Positions 6,149 to 7,248 of a stretch of DNA of 7,248 bases are shown here, piece by piece (within the stretch, counting starts at the first letter, position 1; every line of letters begins with the position of its first letter). Source of the DNA: Polyangiaceae bacterium (GTDB lineage Bacteria > Myxococcota_A > Polyangia > Polyangiales > Polyangiaceae); NCBI GenBank assembly GCA_025934595.1, contig JAICXU010000145.1, positions 1 through 7,248 of the forward strand, written 5' to 3'. The notes under the pieces were generated by a model that did not search any database, was not told the DNA's origin, and saw only the letters and a list, made by a program, of their open reading frames with translations. The translations under genes and the position numbers were made by a program.

Positions 6149-7156
6149 ATGGGGTGGAAGCTCCGCCTCGCGCCGTCGAAGAGGAGGCTCGCGATTTTGG
6201 GCGGCGTCTTCGCCGTCTTTTTCGGATGGCTCGCGTGGCTCAATGCCATGCCCGGCACGAGCTACGACGGCGAAGCGCTCACGGCGAGCGACGCGCTCGA
6301 AGAGAAGCTCGCCGCCGACGTCACGACGCTCGCCGTCGGCATCGGCGAGCGCAACATCGATCGTCCCGTCGCCCTCGCGAAAGCGGAGGCCTTCGTCGAC
6401 GGCGAGCTCGCGAGCGCCGGGCTCGGCGTGAGCCACCTCGCGTTCCCCGCGCGCGGTCTCACGGTGGCGAACGTCGAAGGGGAAAAAAAGGGTGATTCGC
6501 GATCGAGCGAGATCATCGTCGTCGGCGCCCATTACGATTCTGCGATCGGCTCCACGGGCGCGGACGACAACGGATCGGGCGTCGCCGCGATGCTCGCGAT
6601 CGCGCGCGCGCTGAAGAACGACAAGCTCGCGCGCACCGTCCGCTTCGTCGCGTTCGTGAACGAGGAAGCGCCGTATTTCTGGCACGACACGATGGGCAGC
6701 CTCGTCTACGCGAAAGCGTGCCGAGCGCGCGGCGACAAGATCGTCCGGATGATCAGCCTCGAGACGCTCGCCTATTTCTCCGACGAGAGGGGCTCGCAGA
6801 AATATCCCCCGGGCGTCGGGCTCTTCTATCCGTCCACCGAAAACTTCATCGGGTTCGTCGGCAACACGAGCTCACGGGGCGACGTGCGCGACGCCATCGG
6901 CATCTTCCGGAAAACGGCGCGTGTGGCGAGCGAAGGCGCCGCCCTCCCCGCGTTCATCCAGGGCGTCGGATGGTCCGACCAGTGGGCGTTCTGGCGCGAG
7001 GGCTACCGCGGAATCATGATCACGGACACGGCACCGTTCCGAAATCCGAACTACCACACGATGCACGACCTGCCGGCCTCGCTCGACTTCCACCGCTTCG
7101 CGCTCGTCGTCGAAGGCGTAACGGAGGTGGTGAGGGCGTTCGCGAACGAGACCTGA
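6149..7156 (+). CDS. Membrane-anchored M28-family zinc peptidase
   Basis: Predicted metallo-aminopeptidase or related exopeptidase of 335 residues. A basic N-terminus (KLRLAPSKRR) is followed by one hydrophobic segment (about 14-34) with no clear cleavage site, so it is probably an N-terminal anchor with the enzyme in the periplasm. The M28 domain (about 100-335) shows all expected di-zinc residues: H128 in GAHYDS, D140 in GADDNGSG, the NEE motif (171-173; E172 as general base, E173 as ligand), E205 in SLETLAYFS, and H303 in NYHTMHD. It is therefore likely active; the substrate is unknown, and M28 also includes non-peptide hydrolases such as glutaminyl cyclase-like members. I chose ATG 6149, two bases after the hrcA stop. 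A TTG at 6143 would instead overlap the hrcA stop by four bases (TTGA). With no strong Shine-Dalgarno, translation is probably coupled to hrcA. Confidence 0.92.
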   Translation: MGWKLRLAPSKRRLAILGGVFAVFFGWLAWLNAMPGTSYDGEALTASDALEEKLAADVTTLAVGIGERNIDRPVALAKAEAFVDGELASAGLGVSHLAFPARGLTVANVEGEKKGDSRSSEIIVVGAHYDSAIGSTGADDNGSGVAAMLAIARALKNDKLARTVRFVAFVNEEAPYFWHDTMGSLVYAKACRARGDKIVRMISLETLAYFSDERGSQKYPPGVGLFYPSTENFIGFVGNTSSRGDVRDAIGIFRKTARVASEGAALPAFIQGVGWSDQWAFWREGYRGIMITDTAPFRNPNYHTMHDLPASLDFHRFALVVEGVTEVVRAFANET

Positions 7157-7158
7157 GG

Positions 7159-7186
7159 GTCGATGGTGTTAGCTGTCTGTATCGAC
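7159..7186. terminator. Possible weak hairpin between convergent genes
   Basis: GTCGAT (7159-7164) can pair with ATCGAC (7181-7186); an alternative pairing joins GGTGT (7165-7169) and ACACC (7185-7189). These are mutually exclusive, have 15-16-base loops and no T-tract. The position, in the 52-base gap between convergent genes, suits a terminator, but the structure is weak. Confidence 0.22.
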
Positions 7187-7208
7187 ACCTGTATGCCCAT
7201 TTAGGCAC

Positions 7209-7248
7209 CTATTCGACGCAGCACCGAAATCCGAAGTCGTCGAAGAGC
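7209..7248 (-). CDS. C-terminal end of a convergent gene, possibly FGE/SUMF1-type domain protein (partial)
   Basis: Only the last 12 codons and the TAG stop (7209-7211) lie in the window. The readable end is LFDDFGFRCCVE. An ending with GFRC or GFRCC is common at the C-terminus of formylglycine-generating-enzyme-like (FGE-sulfatase/SUMF1) domains, which are abundant in myxobacteria, often next to or fused with kinases. The stretch is too short to be sure and the frame is supported only by this motif. If correct, the protein would be an FGE-like oxidase or a non-catalytic relative; the catalytic region is outside the window. Confidence 0.45.
   Translation of the reverse strand, partial: LFDDFGFRCCVE

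Noticed and set aside
6047..6685. Minus-strand open frame of 212 codons
   Set aside because: Antisense to the hrcA end and the M28 start; charged product without any recognisable motif.

Overview
The window reads as chromosomal DNA from a GC-rich (by eye about 60-65 %) predatory or soil-type deltaproteobacterium, most likely Myxococcota. The clues are a Pkn-type Ser/Thr kinase, a surface lipoprotein with a MYXO-CTERM-like C-terminal tail and an NBR1-type Ig-like domain, long antisense open frames typical of high-GC third positions, and a likely FGE/SUMF1-type protein end at the right edge. This assignment is inferred from protein content; there is no rRNA or other marker gene.

Left block, minus strand, read from about 5.0 kb down to 1: (i) a lipoprotein with an extensin-C/M15-like zinc peptidase domain (4230-4994); (ii) five 12-bp tandem repeats covering its stop codon (4180-4239); (iii) a small outer-membrane beta-barrel protein (3526-4143); (iv) a POT/PTR2 proton-coupled peptide transporter (2081-3514), starting 11 bases after the barrel gene; (v) after a 189-base gap, a lipoprotein with a phage-tail-type lysozyme domain, an Ig-like domain and a MYXO-CTERM-like tail (701-1891); (vi) 26 bases later, a Ser/Thr protein kinase (1-674) cut by the window edge after the DxWSxG motif.

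Right block, plus strand: hrcA, the heat-shock repressor (5088-6146), followed with almost no gap by a membrane-anchored M28 zinc peptidase (6149-7156). The 93 bases between the two divergent blocks hold two short perfect inverted repeats but no CIRCE element. A minus-strand gene converges on the M28 gene and only its last 12 codons are visible (7209-7248).

Working together (inference): the minus-strand block combines two candidate wall-cutting surface enzymes, an envelope barrel and a di/tripeptide importer, which would fit recycling or harvest of wall or prey peptides. The plus-strand pair couples a protein-quality-control regulator with an exported peptidase. No mobile element, CRISPR array, tRNA or rRNA was seen. 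No clearly new system can be proven; the best leads are the double-ended anchoring signals on the lysozyme protein, the repeats with serial in-frame stops, and the hrcA-M28 coupling.
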